Assembly (NCBI RefSeq): GCF_022012415.1
Contig: NZ_JAKLTR010000019.1
Coordinates: 61,261-125,260 of the forward strand
Direction: 5' to 3'
DNA length: 64,000 nt
From: Terrimonas ginsenosidimutans
GTDB taxonomy: Bacteria; Bacteroidota; Bacteroidia; Chitinophagales; Chitinophagaceae
A program made the position numbers and the translations under genes. The notes beneath the pieces were generated by a model. The model made no database searches. It had not been told where the DNA came from and saw nothing but the letters and a program-made list of their open reading frames with translations. This document shows positions 41,828 to 51,014 of this stretch, piece by piece. The first letter of the stretch is position 1; the number at the start of each line of letters is the position of its first letter.

Positions 41828-42311
41828 GCATCTTTTGAACCATCTTATAGGTTGCCGGGCAAAACTCTACATTTTGTTTGTGTACGTGTACGTAATCTTT
41901 TAATTTTTTCTGAAGGTGGGGAAAACCGGCGCAGTCGGCCGGGCGGACGGCATAGATGCTGCACTTATTGTCTTTCAGATTTAGGAACTGGCAGGGTTCG
42001 GTTTTGTTGATCCAGTCCCGGTCGCCACCCTTTTCCCGGCGCAGCCATTGGTTGGAAAACTCTTCGGTTGTCTGACCAAAGTGTTTGGATATTCGCTTGA
42101 TGTCGGCCACATTGAACGTGGGCGTCATCGTCTTGCAGCAATTCGCGCAGGTAAGGCAATCCACTTCCGCCCATACTTCTTTCTCTAATACGGCAGTGGT
42201 TTTCTCAATACCACGGGGAGGTTGCTTTTCTAGCTTGCTCAGAAAGCGGCGTAACGTTCCCTTATTTTTTGCGGCAGCTTTTTTAAAGGCGCGAAGATTG
42301 ATTGCATCCAT
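41796..42311 (-). CDS. YkgJ-family cysteine-cluster protein
   Basis: 171 residues. The cluster CLTCANCCKTMTP (Cys52, 55, 58, 59) with later PCQFLNLKDNKCSIYAVRP and ADCAGFPHL, and a final Cys in VEFCPAT, identifies the YkgJ (CxxCxxxxC zinc/iron-chelating) family. These cytosolic proteins bind a metal ion or Fe-S cluster; function is unclear. The N-terminal 45 residues are basic and helical. The last residues are encoded by the right block of a CGCGAAT repeat element, suggesting that the tail was acquired with the repeat. Confidence 0.88.
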   Translation of the reverse strand: MDAINLRAFKKAAAKNKGTLRRFLSKLEKQPPRGIEKTTAVLEKEVWAEVDCLTCANCCKTMTPTFNVADIKRISKHFGQTTEEFSNQWLRREKGGDRDWINKTEPCQFLNLKDNKCSIYAVRPADCAGFPHLQKKLKDYVHVHKQNVEFCPATYKMVQKMQTRINTNGRE

Positions 42312-42408
42312 ACGCTAATTTACGCGAATGCCCTCGAATAAACGCGGATAGTGAATGCTTCTGTTTTGAAAGTGTGTCCTGTTAAGAATGACTTGGTGGT
42401 CATTCGTG

Positions 42409-42765
42409 TTACAGGTAGATATCCTGGAGCAGGAAGAACTCTGGCGGCTTGTATTTATGTATGGTAATGGCGACGATATCATATTGCAGCCACTGGTATT
42501 GCGGGTTGCGTGACAGGTACTGGTCAGCAGCGCGCTGCAGGTGTTTGAACTTTTTACGGTTCACACTGTCTTCGGGATAGGCGCCGGGAAAATATTTACG
42601 TGATTTGACTTCGATAATATGAAGGGTGCTTCCTTTACGGGCGATGATATCTATTTCATAGTAAGAATATCTCCAGTTGACCTGCAGGATATCATATCCC
42701 TGCTCCTTTAGCCAGGCAGCCGCCATTTTTTCTCCCTCTTCTCCGATTTTATTATGTAATGCCAT
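42409..42765 (-). CDS. YraN/UPF0102 endonuclease-like protein
   Basis: 118 residues, family-typical. Holliday-resolvase-like fold: GEEGEKMAAAWLKEQGYDIL, the catalytic-type EID (Glu37, Asp39) in YYEIDIIARKG and EVK (Glu52, Lys54) in HIIEVKSRK. Some homologues cleave branched DNA, but the physiological role is unknown. Divergent from manA with only 39 nt between starts, so their promoters overlap (TATCTTTA for manA; TACCTTGC on the other strand). Confidence 0.9.
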   Translation of the reverse strand: MALHNKIGEEGEKMAAAWLKEQGYDILQVNWRYSYYEIDIIARKGSTLHIIEVKSRKYFPGAYPEDSVNRKKFKHLQRAADQYLSRNPQYQWLQYDIVAITIHKYKPPEFFLLQDIYL

Positions 42766-42804
42766 AGTGTATCTTTACTTTTTTAGCAAGGTAAAAGCAT
42801 CTAT

Positions 42805-44016
42805 ATGGCGAACATTGGGAAATTAACAGGAACTGTAAAGCATTATGACTGGGGCGGAGCCGTTTTTATACCGGCTTTGCTTGATGTTTCAAACACGGAA
42901 AACAAACCTTTTGCGGAGTATTGGCTGGGTGTGCACCCCCAGGCTGATTGCAAAATTGTATTTCCTGATGGGAATAATACATTGTTCCGCGATTATATCA
43001 ACGCAAATGCAGAAGGATTGCTGGGCACGAATGTGTACAAACAATTTGGGAGTGTACCATTTCTTTTGAAAGCACTCGATGTGAATGATATGCTTTCAAT
43101 CCAGGTACACCCTTCAAAGGCTGCCGCGGAAAAGGATTTCGCCGCAGAGAATGCAGCCGGGGTGCCGCTTGATTCCCCTCAACGTAATTATAAAGACACC
43201 AATCATAAACCGGAGCTGATGGTGGCAATGGGGGATTTCTGGCTGCTGCACGGATTCCGTCCGCCTGCATCCATGAAAGAGATTATTGCCGGCGTTCCTG
43301 AACTGGAATTCCTGCTACCGGTATTTGCCGACAATAACTACACGGCGGTTTATCAACTCGTAATGGAAATGCCGGCGGAAGAAGTGAACAGGCGCCTTGA
43401 ACCATTGCTCGCGCGTATTCTGCCACTATATGAGTCTGGTAAGATCAGTAAATCAAATCCTGATTACTGGGCGGCAAAAGGACACCTTACCTTCTCGAAG
43501 CCGGGTAAAACTGACCGTGGGATTTTCTCTGTCTATCTTTTCAACCTGGTTGAGGTGAAGCAGGGACAGGCTGTATTCCAGGATGCAGGGGTGCCACATG
43601 CCTATCTGTTTGGTCAGAACATTGAGATCATGGCGAGTTCTGACAACGTACTGCGTGGTGGACTGACCAATAAACATATTGATGTGAAAGAATTGCTGAA
43701 GCACACAAAGTGTGAACCAACTTATCCCGATATTTTGAAAGGAGAGAAGACGGGCCCCTACACTGTGTACAAAACGCCGGCACCCGAGTTTGAACTCGGC
43801 TCCTTCAACCTGAAAAAAGGTGAATCAGCATCCTTCAATCTTGTAACAACAGAAGTATTCCTACTTGTAAAAGGTGCGGTGACCGTTGCCAGCGGCGGAA
43901 GCACGGTAGAGGTCCATATCGGGGAGCCTTCAGCAGTGCTTTTTCCGGGGAACGATATTGTTCTTACTGCTATTGAGGACAGCCTTGTATTCAAGGCAAC
44001 CGTTCCCGGAGCTTAA
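42805..44016 (+). CDS. manA: Mannose-6-phosphate isomerase, class I
   Basis: 403 residues. Interconverts mannose-6-P and fructose-6-P; cytosolic, supplies GDP-mannose for surface sugars. Zinc-site and substrate motifs are present: KHYDWGG, PFAEYWLGVHPQAD, FLLKALDVNDMLSIQVHPS, YKDTNHKPELMVAMGDFWLLHGFRP, then QDAGVPHAYLFGQNIEIMASSDNVLRGGLTNKHID broken at its usual points. The C-terminal cupin strand (LVKGAVTVASGGSTVEVHIG) is complete. Confidence 0.95.
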   Translation: MANIGKLTGTVKHYDWGGAVFIPALLDVSNTENKPFAEYWLGVHPQADCKIVFPDGNNTLFRDYINANAEGLLGTNVYKQFGSVPFLLKALDVNDMLSIQVHPSKAAAEKDFAAENAAGVPLDSPQRNYKDTNHKPELMVAMGDFWLLHGFRPPASMKEIIAGVPELEFLLPVFADNNYTAVYQLVMEMPAEEVNRRLEPLLARILPLYESGKISKSNPDYWAAKGHLTFSKPGKTDRGIFSVYLFNLVEVKQGQAVFQDAGVPHAYLFGQNIEIMASSDNVLRGGLTNKHIDVKELLKHTKCEPTYPDILKGEKTGPYTVYKTPAPEFELGSFNLKKGESASFNLVTTEVFLLVKGAVTVASGGSTVEVHIGEPSAVLFPGNDIVLTAIEDSLVFKATVPGA

Positions 44017-44028
44017 AACGCCTCCCCC

Positions 44029-44090
44029 GAAGCCGGTTGTAAAAGAAAGGCATACCGCACTACTACGATAGTGCGCTATTTGCCGGCTTC
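44029..44090. repeat. Nested hairpin after manA
   Basis: Outer arms GAAGCCGG/CCGGCTTC and an inner stem GCACTA/TAGTGC. No T tract, so termination is uncertain. Confidence 0.6.
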
Positions 44091-44186
44091 CCGGTAAAAT
44101 AAAACGGAAAGTTGGAATGGGTAAGTGGCGTTTACAGTCGGAAAAGTAAACAGAGCTGCGGTATACCAGGGTTTTAAAAGGAATGG

Positions 44187-44217
44187 TTTCCGGTTTCCTG
44201 TTAAATATTTACCTTTG
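44187..44217 (+). promoter_or_regulatory. Promoter of the DUF6580 gene, TTTC-N19-TACCTTTG
   Basis: Near-perfect Bacteroidota promoter: TTTC (44187-44190, consensus TTTG), 19 nt spacing, TACCTTTG (44210-44217). The leader is about 30 nt. Confidence 0.75.
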
Positions 44218-44251
44218 CCTGTCTCTTTCATAAGAGAAAAAATCTTACTAT

Positions 44252-44848
44252 ATGAAGTTGAATAAATCAACCATCTGGGCTTTTGTAATTCTGTTAATAG
44301 TTGCTGCATTATATCGCAGTTGGGAAGGCCGCCCTTTCGGGTTTGCTCCTCAGATGGCGATGGCGCTGTTTGGTGGTGCGGTGATCAGTGATAAACGTTT
44401 TGCAGTCCTTCTGCCTGTTCTCTCACTGTTCCTGTCAGACATGCTTTACCAGGTATTGTATATGAATGGTCTTAGCCCTATCCAGGGATTTTATGAGGGA
44501 CAATGGGTGATCTACCTGCTTTTTGTCGGCATCACATTCTTTGGTATGCTGATGAAAAAGATCGATCTGAAGAACATTCTTGGTTTTACGATCAGTGGTT
44601 CGATCATCTTTTTCCTGGTTTCCAACTTTGCCGTTTGGGCAGGTGGCGGAGGCCTGAAAAGACCAAGAACGCTTGAAGGCCTGGGGCAGTGTTATGGAGA
44701 TGCGCTCGCATTTTTCCGTGACTATGGTGTGATCAAAGGATTTGTTGGCAATCAGCTCATCGGCGACCTGTTCTTTAGCCTGGTATTGTTTGGCGCGTTT
44801 GCTTTAGCAAGAAACTTCTTCATCCGCCCGGCTGTGAAGACAGCCTGA
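44252..44848 (+). CDS. DUF6580-like integral membrane protein
   Basis: 198 residues with about five helices. The segment RPFGFAPQMAMALFGGAVISDKRFAVLLPVLSLFLSDMLY, here split for reading, is like the S-component-type DUF6580 family: an aromatic/Pro loop, AxALFGGA and LSD. Such proteins resemble substrate-binding subunits of ECF vitamin transporters, but no ECF ATPase gene is nearby and no substrate can be named. Its own consensus promoter and a terminator make it monocistronic. Confidence 0.75.
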   Translation: MKLNKSTIWAFVILLIVAALYRSWEGRPFGFAPQMAMALFGGAVISDKRFAVLLPVLSLFLSDMLYQVLYMNGLSPIQGFYEGQWVIYLLFVGITFFGMLMKKIDLKNILGFTISGSIIFFLVSNFAVWAGGGGLKRPRTLEGLGQCYGDALAFFRDYGVIKGFVGNQLIGDLFFSLVLFGAFALARNFFIRPAVKTA

Positions 44849-44870
44849 TAGTGGAGCGAAAAATATCAGA

Positions 44871-44909
44871 AGGTTCCTGTGAGTAAGATCACGGGAACCT
44901 TTTTGTTTT
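44871..44909 (+). terminator. Intrinsic terminator of the DUF6580 gene
   Basis: AGGTTCCTGTGA (44871-44882) pairs with TCACGGGAACCT (44889-44900), one G-U, then TTTTTGTTTT. Confidence 0.9.
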
Positions 44910-44924
44910 GAAAGAGGTTCCGTA

Positions 44925-45132
44925 GGGGCCCATAGGTTTCAGAAGTTTCGGAGGTTTGGAACGTGTCCTACGCACTGTGTAAGTAACGCAACGATACGCG
45001 ACGAGCGCGTTACTAATAAGCTCACGGAATAAAAAAGAGGTTTAACAAGAGGGAAGAATACTTCCTGATTTATTAAACCTTTTATGCTTATAGCTAAATA
45101 AAACCTCTGAAACCTTCCAAACCTTCCCCCAA
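44925..45132. repeat. Compound nested palindrome, GAGGTTTGGAAGG family
   Basis: Outer words ATAGGTTTCAGAAGTTTCGG and AGGTTTGGAA have complements AACCTCTGAAACCTTCC and AAACCTTCCCCC at the right end. Two inner hairpins are nested: AGTAACGC/GCGTTACT (near 44983-45016) and AGGTTTAA...TTAAACCT with GAAG/CTTC apex (45040-45082). The right end touches the rnhA stop. Confidence 0.8.
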
Positions 45133-45141
45133 CCCGCTTCG

Positions 45142-45612
45142 CTACCCATTTCTCTCAGCTTCATAACCTGTATCGGGAATAAGTCCGCCTCCATCTGCGG
45201 CCGCTGTAGCGAGTTCATCGCAACGGTTATTATGGGGGTTATTGGCATGGCCTTTCACCCATACAAACTTTAGGGTATGTTTTTTGGCAAGTTTGGAAAA
45301 TAGGGTCCAAAGATCTTTGTTCTTCTTACCACCTTTGAAATCAGTCGCCAGCCAGTTTTTCAACCATCCCTGTTCCACCGCTTTCACCACGTACTGGCTG
45401 TCTGAATAAACAGTAACGTTCATACCATCGTTTTTAAGTGCCTGAAGCCCGGCGATGACCGCCATCAGTTCCATGCGATTATTAGTGGTGAAACGATAGC
45501 CCTGGGAAAGTTCTTTGCGATGAGGACCCGCCATAAGTATTGTCCCGTATCCGCCCGGGCCGGGGTTACCTCTTGATGATCCGTCTGTATATATCGTGAT
45601 AGTCTGGGACAT
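45142..45612 (-). CDS. rnhA: Ribonuclease HI
   Basis: 156 residues, standard bacterial RNase HI. Degrades the RNA strand of RNA-DNA hybrids. Active-site residues: Asp10 in IYTDGSSRGNPGPGG, Glu48 in NNRMELMAVIAGL, Asp71 in VTVYSDSQYVV and Asp132 in NNRCDELA; the basic handle region (WLKNWLATDFKGGKKNKDLW) is present. Monocistronic, flanked by repeat palindromes on both sides. Confidence 0.96.
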   Translation of the reverse strand: MSQTITIYTDGSSRGNPGPGGYGTILMAGPHRKELSQGYRFTTNNRMELMAVIAGLQALKNDGMNVTVYSDSQYVVKAVEQGWLKNWLATDFKGGKKNKDLWTLFSKLAKKHTLKFVWVKGHANNPHNNRCDELATAAADGGGLIPDTGYEAERNG

Positions 45613-45723
45613 TGATGCGAAATGATCTTTTATTGAGTTGTTTTATTCAGGGGCAAATCTCGCGAATCAGCAGTTGAACACAATGAGGAAAACACGAAAT
45701 AATTCGGGAAAAAACCTGGTGGA

Positions 45724-45820
45724 AAGTAAAAACTAAAAAGCGAAAAGTAAAAAATAGCTCACGGTGAAAGGACTTGTTCTTATCACCGTGAGCTATTTTT
45801 TACTTTTAACTTTTCTATCC
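45724..45820. terminator. AAAAGTAAAA-family hairpin between rnhA upstream region and carboxylase end
   Basis: A perfect 25-bp core (45743-45767 with 45783-45807) extends imperfectly on both sides. The GC part (AGCTCACGGTGA) forms the apex; the T-rich right arm and A-rich left arm suit termination. It directly abuts the stop of the carboxylase gene, whose transcript arrives from the right, so it should act as that gene's terminator. Confidence 0.85.
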
Positions 45821-47445
45821 TAGACCTGGAATACACCTGTTCTCAGATCTCGCATATAGGGATTGTGATTTGCAGCATTGATGCCTTCGGAGATCAGTAA
45901 TCTTGTATCTGCGGGATCGATGATATCATCTACCCAAAGACGCGCAGCGGCATAATAAGGGGAGGCTTGTTTTTCGTAACGGCCTTTGATCTCATTCAGC
46001 AGTTCCTGTTCCTGAGCCGGGGTAACTTCTTTGCCCTGGGATTTCATTCCGGCTACCTGGATCTGGGCCATCGTTTTTGCCGCCTGGTCGCCACCCATTA
46101 CGGCAATTTTCGCTGTAGGCCATGCATAAATGAAACGGGGATCATAGGCTTTTCCGCACATCGCATAGTTGCCAGCACCGTATGAGTTGCCGGTGATGAT
46201 CGTGAATTTTGGTACAACTGAGTTGGCTACAGCATTTACGAGTTTCGCGCCATCTTTAATGATGCCGGCGTGTTCGCTGCGGCTGCCTACCATAAATCCT
46301 GTTACATCCTGCAGGAATACGAGCGGGATCTTTTTTTGGTTGCAGTTCAGAATGAATCGTGCCGCTTTATCGGCGCTGTCATTATAGATCACGCCACCCA
46401 TCTGCATTTCGCCTTTTTTACTTTTAACGATCTTGCGTTGATTGGCGACGATGCCTACTGCCCATCCATCTATACGGGCATATCCGCAGACGATGGTCTT
46501 TCCATAATCTTCCTTATACTCATCAAACACGGAATTATCCACAATGCGTTCAATGAGATCAACTACGTCATATGGTTTGCCATCAGTCGGAAAAAGGCCA
46601 TACAGATCCTGCGGATCTTTTTTAGGCGCGGCAGGTGCGATCCGGTCAAAGCCTGCTTTTTCTTTCTCACCCAGCATAGACATGATCTTCTTTACCTGGT
46701 TGAGGCATTCCTGTTCAGTTTTGAATTTATAATCGGCGATCCCTGAGATCTCTGTATGCGTAACAGCGCCGCCGAGTGTTTCTGCGTCAATATCTTCGCC
46801 GATGGCAGCTTTTACGAGATATGGTCCGGCGAGAAAGATCGATCCGTTATTTTCCACCATCAGGGTTTCATCGCTCATAATAGGAAGATATGCGCCGCCG
46901 GCAACGCATGCGCCCATCACAGCAGCGATCTGTGTGATACCCATGCCGCTCATCTGTGCGTTGTTACGGAAGATTCGTCCGAAATGCTCTTTGTCAGGGA
47001 AGATCTCATCCTGTAAAGGGAGATAAACGCCTGCGCTGTCTACGAGATAGATCACGGGAAGATGATTTTCCATCGCGATCTCCTGCAGCCTCAGATTTTT
47101 CTTTCCGGTAATGGGAAACCATGCACCGGCTTTTACGGTCTGGTCATTTGCGAGAATAACGCACTGGCGTCCGCTGACATAACCTATACCTGCAACTGTG
47201 CCGCCCGCGGGGCAGCCGCCTTCTTCTTTATACATCTCATAACCGGCAAAAGCGCCGATCTCTATAAATGGAGAATCCTTATCTACGAGGTATTCGATCC
47301 GCTCCCGTGGGGTCAGCTTGTTCTTTTCTTTCTGTTTGGCCTGTGCCTTTTTACCCCCGCCTTCAAAGATCTTTGCAAGCTTTTGGCGGCGGTCACTGAG
47401 AAGGAGTTTCAGGTTGTCTTCGTTACGGTTGAATTCGATATTCAT
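45820..47445 (-). CDS. Acyl-CoA carboxylase beta (carboxyltransferase) subunit
   Basis: 541 residues from the ATG at 47445, supported by TATCTTTG 19 nt upstream; the longer frame to 47559 is not supported. Biotin-dependent carboxyltransferase of the methylcrotonyl/propionyl-CoA carboxylase type. Marks: GGGKKAQAKQKEKNKLTPRER, FAGYEMYKEEGGCPAGGTV, ITGKKNLRLQEIAMENHLPV, VDSAGVYLPLQDEIFPDKE, GACVAGGAYLPIMSDE and the CoA-binding VTGFMVGSRSEHAG. The FPDKEHFGRIFRNNA segment favours the methylcrotonyl-CoA (leucine degradation) branch, but the alpha subunit is not adjacent, so substrate stays open. Confidence 0.88.
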   Translation of the reverse strand: MNIEFNRNEDNLKLLLSDRRQKLAKIFEGGGKKAQAKQKEKNKLTPRERIEYLVDKDSPFIEIGAFAGYEMYKEEGGCPAGGTVAGIGYVSGRQCVILANDQTVKAGAWFPITGKKNLRLQEIAMENHLPVIYLVDSAGVYLPLQDEIFPDKEHFGRIFRNNAQMSGMGITQIAAVMGACVAGGAYLPIMSDETLMVENNGSIFLAGPYLVKAAIGEDIDAETLGGAVTHTEISGIADYKFKTEQECLNQVKKIMSMLGEKEKAGFDRIAPAAPKKDPQDLYGLFPTDGKPYDVVDLIERIVDNSVFDEYKEDYGKTIVCGYARIDGWAVGIVANQRKIVKSKKGEMQMGGVIYNDSADKAARFILNCNQKKIPLVFLQDVTGFMVGSRSEHAGIIKDGAKLVNAVANSVVPKFTIITGNSYGAGNYAMCGKAYDPRFIYAWPTAKIAVMGGDQAAKTMAQIQVAGMKSQGKEVTPAQEQELLNEIKGRYEKQASPYYAAARLWVDDIIDPADTRLLISEGINAANHNPYMRDLRTGVFQV

Positions 47446-47464
47446 ATTACAGATCGTTGTGCGA

Positions 47465-47472
47465 CAAAGATA
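47465..47472 (-). promoter_or_regulatory. -7 box of the carboxylase gene
   Basis: TATCTTTG on the minus strand, 19 nt before the ATG. Confidence 0.6.
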
Positions 47473-47643
47473 GGGCGGTAGAGGAGAAGTGGAGGATTTA
47501 AGCACCAGGGATCTGATCAAGGGAGGAATCTGACTCAAACCTTTCAATGGCGGACCCATAGCAAGGGTAGGCCGATGGCCAAAGCACAGGAGCCTCGCTG
47601 TTTGATAAGGTCGGCTATCTGCCTGCGATAGTGGCCACTTAGT

Positions 47644-47693
47644 ATATAAAAAAGGAAAAGCCTGCTTGGTAGCAGGCCTTTCCTTTTTTATAT
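47644..47693. terminator. Intrinsic terminator of the Oar-like receptor gene
   Basis: Arms 47644-47666 and 47671-47693 pair over 23 bp with one mismatch, GC part AAGCCTGCT/AGCAGGCCT, loop TGGT. Read on the minus strand the stem ends in a T-rich arm right after the receptor stop. Confidence 0.9.
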
Positions 47694-47701
47694 CTCATCT
47701 A

Positions 47702-50700
47702 TTAGAAGTTCAGACGGAAGCCAAGCTGGCTCGTCCAACGTGCGCTGTTGAATACGCCATCAGAGATGTTATACGGACGTCCATTCACAGGAGGCGTAAA
47801 ACGATACTGAGGAGTAAGATTGGTTGTCGCGTTCACGTAGCTGGCCATGTCAAGTATGATCGACTGGTCATTGCTGATGAAGTATTGTTTACCCCAATCT
47901 CTGTTCAGCATGTTTGTGAGGTTGAACACATCATACGTAACCTGGAGCTGATACGTTCTGCCGGCGATCTTAACGTTGAAATCCTGCTGGATCTTCAGGT
48001 CGATCACATTGGTGAAAGGCAGGCGCGCACCGTTACGGTCAGCATACTGGCCACGGCGTTTGCTCAGGTATTTGTCGTTTTCGATGAATTCATTGAACAA
48101 AGCTCTTTGCTGATCAGGAGTGTATGTAACACCACCGACTGTGTTGTTCAGGAAGATCATCTGGGACAACTGAGCTTCTGTAGGAACAAAGATCAGGTCA
48201 TTTGTTTCGTTATTGTCAAGGTCACGAACCATACCGCGGTTCAGCACATAGCTGTAAGCGTTACCTGACTGACCATTGTACACGAGAGAAACTGTTGTAG
48301 CCATCTTACCTTTCAGGTAGTTGAACTTCTTAGCTGCATAAGCGAAGATGCGGTGACCCGGATCATAGTCGCTCGTAGAAAGCGTCAGGAAGTTACGGCC
48401 ATTAACGCTCTCGATGAATCTCCACTGAGAGTTGTTCTGAGAGCTGGTACCTTCATTCAGCACCTGTGAAGCACCATAAGAATAGTTGGCATTAAATGAC
48501 CAGCCATTGCTCCAGGCTTTGTCGATCGTACCGGTAAGGCTATAGTAGTAACCTTTTCTGCCCTTGTTGTTCGTCAAAAGGTAGATACCTGTATAAGGAG
48601 TAGTACCGTTAGCACGCAAAGGAATTGGAGCTGCAAGGCTACCGCTGAGGTCATAAACGTTACGTACGTCAGCACCTACAGATTGTTTTGTAGGTGGCAG
48701 GTTGCCTACGTTCTTATAATCGATCTCATTGATGTTCTTGGTGAAAATACCTTCGATCGTGAATTTCCATCCTTTTCCGAGGGTTTTATCCACTGCAAGA
48801 GAAGTTTTGAAAACGCGGTTGATCTTGAAATTTTTTGAAACAAGATCGATCTGACCAGAAGGAGAAGCTACGTTGATACCGAAGTCAGAAGCAGTGTACT
48901 GGTTGAAAGGATCAGAGCGGAATGTCACGTTGCTGCGCGCAATACCACCTACGCTGATACCATTGTTGTTGTACACACCACCAGGCCATACGAGCGGGTT
49001 GCGGCCGGTAAACCAACCACCACCACCACGGATGGTGATCCCTTCGTCACGAAGTTTGTATACAAAACCGAAACGCGGGCTGATCGCTGTCTGAGGAGCT
49101 GCGATCTGACCTGAACGTGCACCATCAAGATCATAGTACTGGCCGATCTTAGCCAATGCAGTATCGTTGAAGAATGGGTCTGTTCTTGGAGTGGTCAGGA
49201 AGCGGAAATGGTCAGCGCGGATACCGAGCGTCAGGGTCAGGTCATCATTAACCTTGAACTCATCCATTGCAAACACCGCAAGGCGGAGTGCGTTGAATTT
49301 TGCAGCTGCGTTGATAGATTCATCACCTGATTTACCTGGATCGAGCAGGGAATAAGACCTGTTATATGTTTGAGCAGGTGCATTCGTCAGGAAGGCGTTC
49401 AGGTTTGAATAAACATAAGAACCATAGTTCTGACGGATGAATATGTTGGTAGAACTGCTGAACTCGTTATCTGTACCAAAAGAGAGCGTATGTTTCCCTT
49501 TGTACATTTTGTACACGTCAAATAACGCATAGTTGTTTTGCTTCAACAGGTTACCTGTAGAGAATTCTTCTGTACCAAAAACGATCTGGCCAGCACCATC
49601 AGTGATGGATACACGTGGGAACGGATTGCCGAGTGCACCACGGTCATCTTTCTGATTCGTGAAGGTCAACAGAAGTTTGTTGTTGGAATTGTTCTTGAAA
49701 CGGGAATTCAACTCGATCGAACCAGAGTTGGTCAGCGCCGGCATCACATAACCGTTATTATAGAAGTTGATGGTTGATGCACTAGAGCGGGTTGTATTGT
49801 TACGCAGACCGTCAGTATTGCGGTAGCTAACGCTCAGTTTGTTGGTATTGTTGATATTCCAGTCGATTTTCGTCGTGATCCTGTTTGCTTCAACCCTTTC
49901 AGGGTTGTCAACATAACCCCCCGGATCATATCCGTAAGTATTTCTGAGGTAGTCCGCCAATCCCTGGATCTGAGCCTGGCTTGAGGCACCGTTGTATGTG
50001 CTTGTGTTGAAAGGCTGAGGTCTTGTATCACGCTGGATCTCACCACTCAGGAAGAAGAACAGTTTATTTTTGATGATCGGGCCGCCAACGCGGATACCAT
50101 ATGTCTCGTTCTTGAAATCAGCCAGTTTGGTCGCTGCACTTTTGTCAACACCCGGAGTTTTACCGGAAAGATTCTGGTTTCTGAAGAAATAGTAAGCAGA
50201 ACCAGTAAAGGTGTTTGTACCGCTGCGGGTCGTAGCATTGATACCGCCACCCGTGAAGTTCCCTAGGGACACATCATATGGAGAGAGTACGACCTGGAAC
50301 TGGTCGATCGCATCCATGGAGATCGGTGCGATACCTGCCTGGCCACCATTGGTACCAGAGCCCGCGAGACCGAAAACGTCATTATTTACAGCACCATCAA
50401 TATAGAAAGAGTTGTAGCGGTTGTTCTGACCACCAAGGGAGATACCACCATCAACGGAGTTCACCTTCGCCTGTGGTACATAACGGAGATAGTCGGACAG
50501 GTTACGGCCTACCGTGGGGAGGTTAGCCATCTTGTCGCGACCAACAGTCGTTTCTGCACCGCCTTTAGCGCCTTCAGCCGCTCTGCGCGTACCAGCAACT
50601 ACAACTTCCTTAAGTTCAGCTGCTTTTTCGCCCATTACAAACTCCTGTGTGCTTGTCTCACCCAGCGAAAGGATGATGTTTTCATGTGTGGTTGTTTCCA

Positions 50701-50959
50701 TTCCGACAAATGAAACCTGCACCTTGTAAGGACCCCCGGGGGCGAGGTTTGCAAGGTCAAAACGGCCGCCGGAACGCGTAATACCGGTGTAAGTCACACC
50801 AGTAGCAGTGTTCGTCACCGTGATAGAGGCGCCGACAAGCGGTTCGCCGGTACCCGACTTGACCGAAACGGAAATTGTACTTGTGGTTGTCTGCGAGAAT
50901 AGCGTAGGGGAGATGAACGCCAATGCAATAACCAAGAGGAATTTAATTCTCTTAAGCAT
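47702..50959 (-). CDS. TonB-dependent receptor, Oar-like
   Basis: 1085 residues. Signal peptide (ending SPTLFSQ), then a regulatory-like domain (ISVSVKSGTGEPLVGASITV...GLANLAPGGPYKVQVSFVGM region, about 25-110), a plug (KEVVVAGTRRAAEGAKGG, YNSFYIDGAVNNDVFGLAGS, VVLSPYDVSLGNFTGGGINA), and a long beta-barrel ending in SARWTSQLGFRLNF with a terminal Phe as outer-membrane signal. The TTVGRDKMANLPTVGRNLSDY and FTGGGINATTRSGTN spellings are Oar-type. No SusD partner follows, so it is not a SusCD pair; ligand unknown. A 22-bp perfect palindrome sits in its upstream region. Confidence 0.93.
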   Translation of the reverse strand: MLKRIKFLLVIALAFISPTLFSQTTTSTISVSVKSGTGEPLVGASITVTNTATGVTYTGITRSGGRFDLANLAPGGPYKVQVSFVGMETTTHENIILSLGETSTQEFVMGEKAAELKEVVVAGTRRAAEGAKGGAETTVGRDKMANLPTVGRNLSDYLRYVPQAKVNSVDGGISLGGQNNRYNSFYIDGAVNNDVFGLAGSGTNGGQAGIAPISMDAIDQFQVVLSPYDVSLGNFTGGGINATTRSGTNTFTGSAYYFFRNQNLSGKTPGVDKSAATKLADFKNETYGIRVGGPIIKNKLFFFLSGEIQRDTRPQPFNTSTYNGASSQAQIQGLADYLRNTYGYDPGGYVDNPERVEANRITTKIDWNINNTNKLSVSYRNTDGLRNNTTRSSASTINFYNNGYVMPALTNSGSIELNSRFKNNSNNKLLLTFTNQKDDRGALGNPFPRVSITDGAGQIVFGTEEFSTGNLLKQNNYALFDVYKMYKGKHTLSFGTDNEFSSSTNIFIRQNYGSYVYSNLNAFLTNAPAQTYNRSYSLLDPGKSGDESINAAAKFNALRLAVFAMDEFKVNDDLTLTLGIRADHFRFLTTPRTDPFFNDTALAKIGQYYDLDGARSGQIAAPQTAISPRFGFVYKLRDEGITIRGGGGWFTGRNPLVWPGGVYNNNGISVGGIARSNVTFRSDPFNQYTASDFGINVASPSGQIDLVSKNFKINRVFKTSLAVDKTLGKGWKFTIEGIFTKNINEIDYKNVGNLPPTKQSVGADVRNVYDLSGSLAAPIPLRANGTTPYTGIYLLTNNKGRKGYYYSLTGTIDKAWSNGWSFNANYSYGASQVLNEGTSSQNNSQWRFIESVNGRNFLTLSTSDYDPGHRIFAYAAKKFNYLKGKMATTVSLVYNGQSGNAYSYVLNRGMVRDLDNNETNDLIFVPTEAQLSQMIFLNNTVGGVTYTPDQQRALFNEFIENDKYLSKRRGQYADRNGARLPFTNVIDLKIQQDFNVKIAGRTYQLQVTYDVFNLTNMLNRDWGKQYFISNDQSIILDMASYVNATTNLTPQYRFTPPVNGRPYNISDGVFNSARWTSQLGFRLNF

Positions 50960-50992
50960 GATTAGTTAAATTTTTCGTGATTGTGGTGCAAA

Positions 50993-51014
50993 GAAAGGGA
51001 ATATTCCCTTTCTA
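50993..51014. promoter_or_regulatory. Perfect 22-bp palindrome upstream of the Oar-like receptor
   Basis: AGAAAGGGAATATTCCCTTTCT, 33 nt before the receptor ATG. TTTG lies upstream on the receptor strand (CAAA at plus 51020-51023), so a regulator bound here would cover the promoter. No T tract follows, so an operator is more likely than a terminator. Confidence 0.5.
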
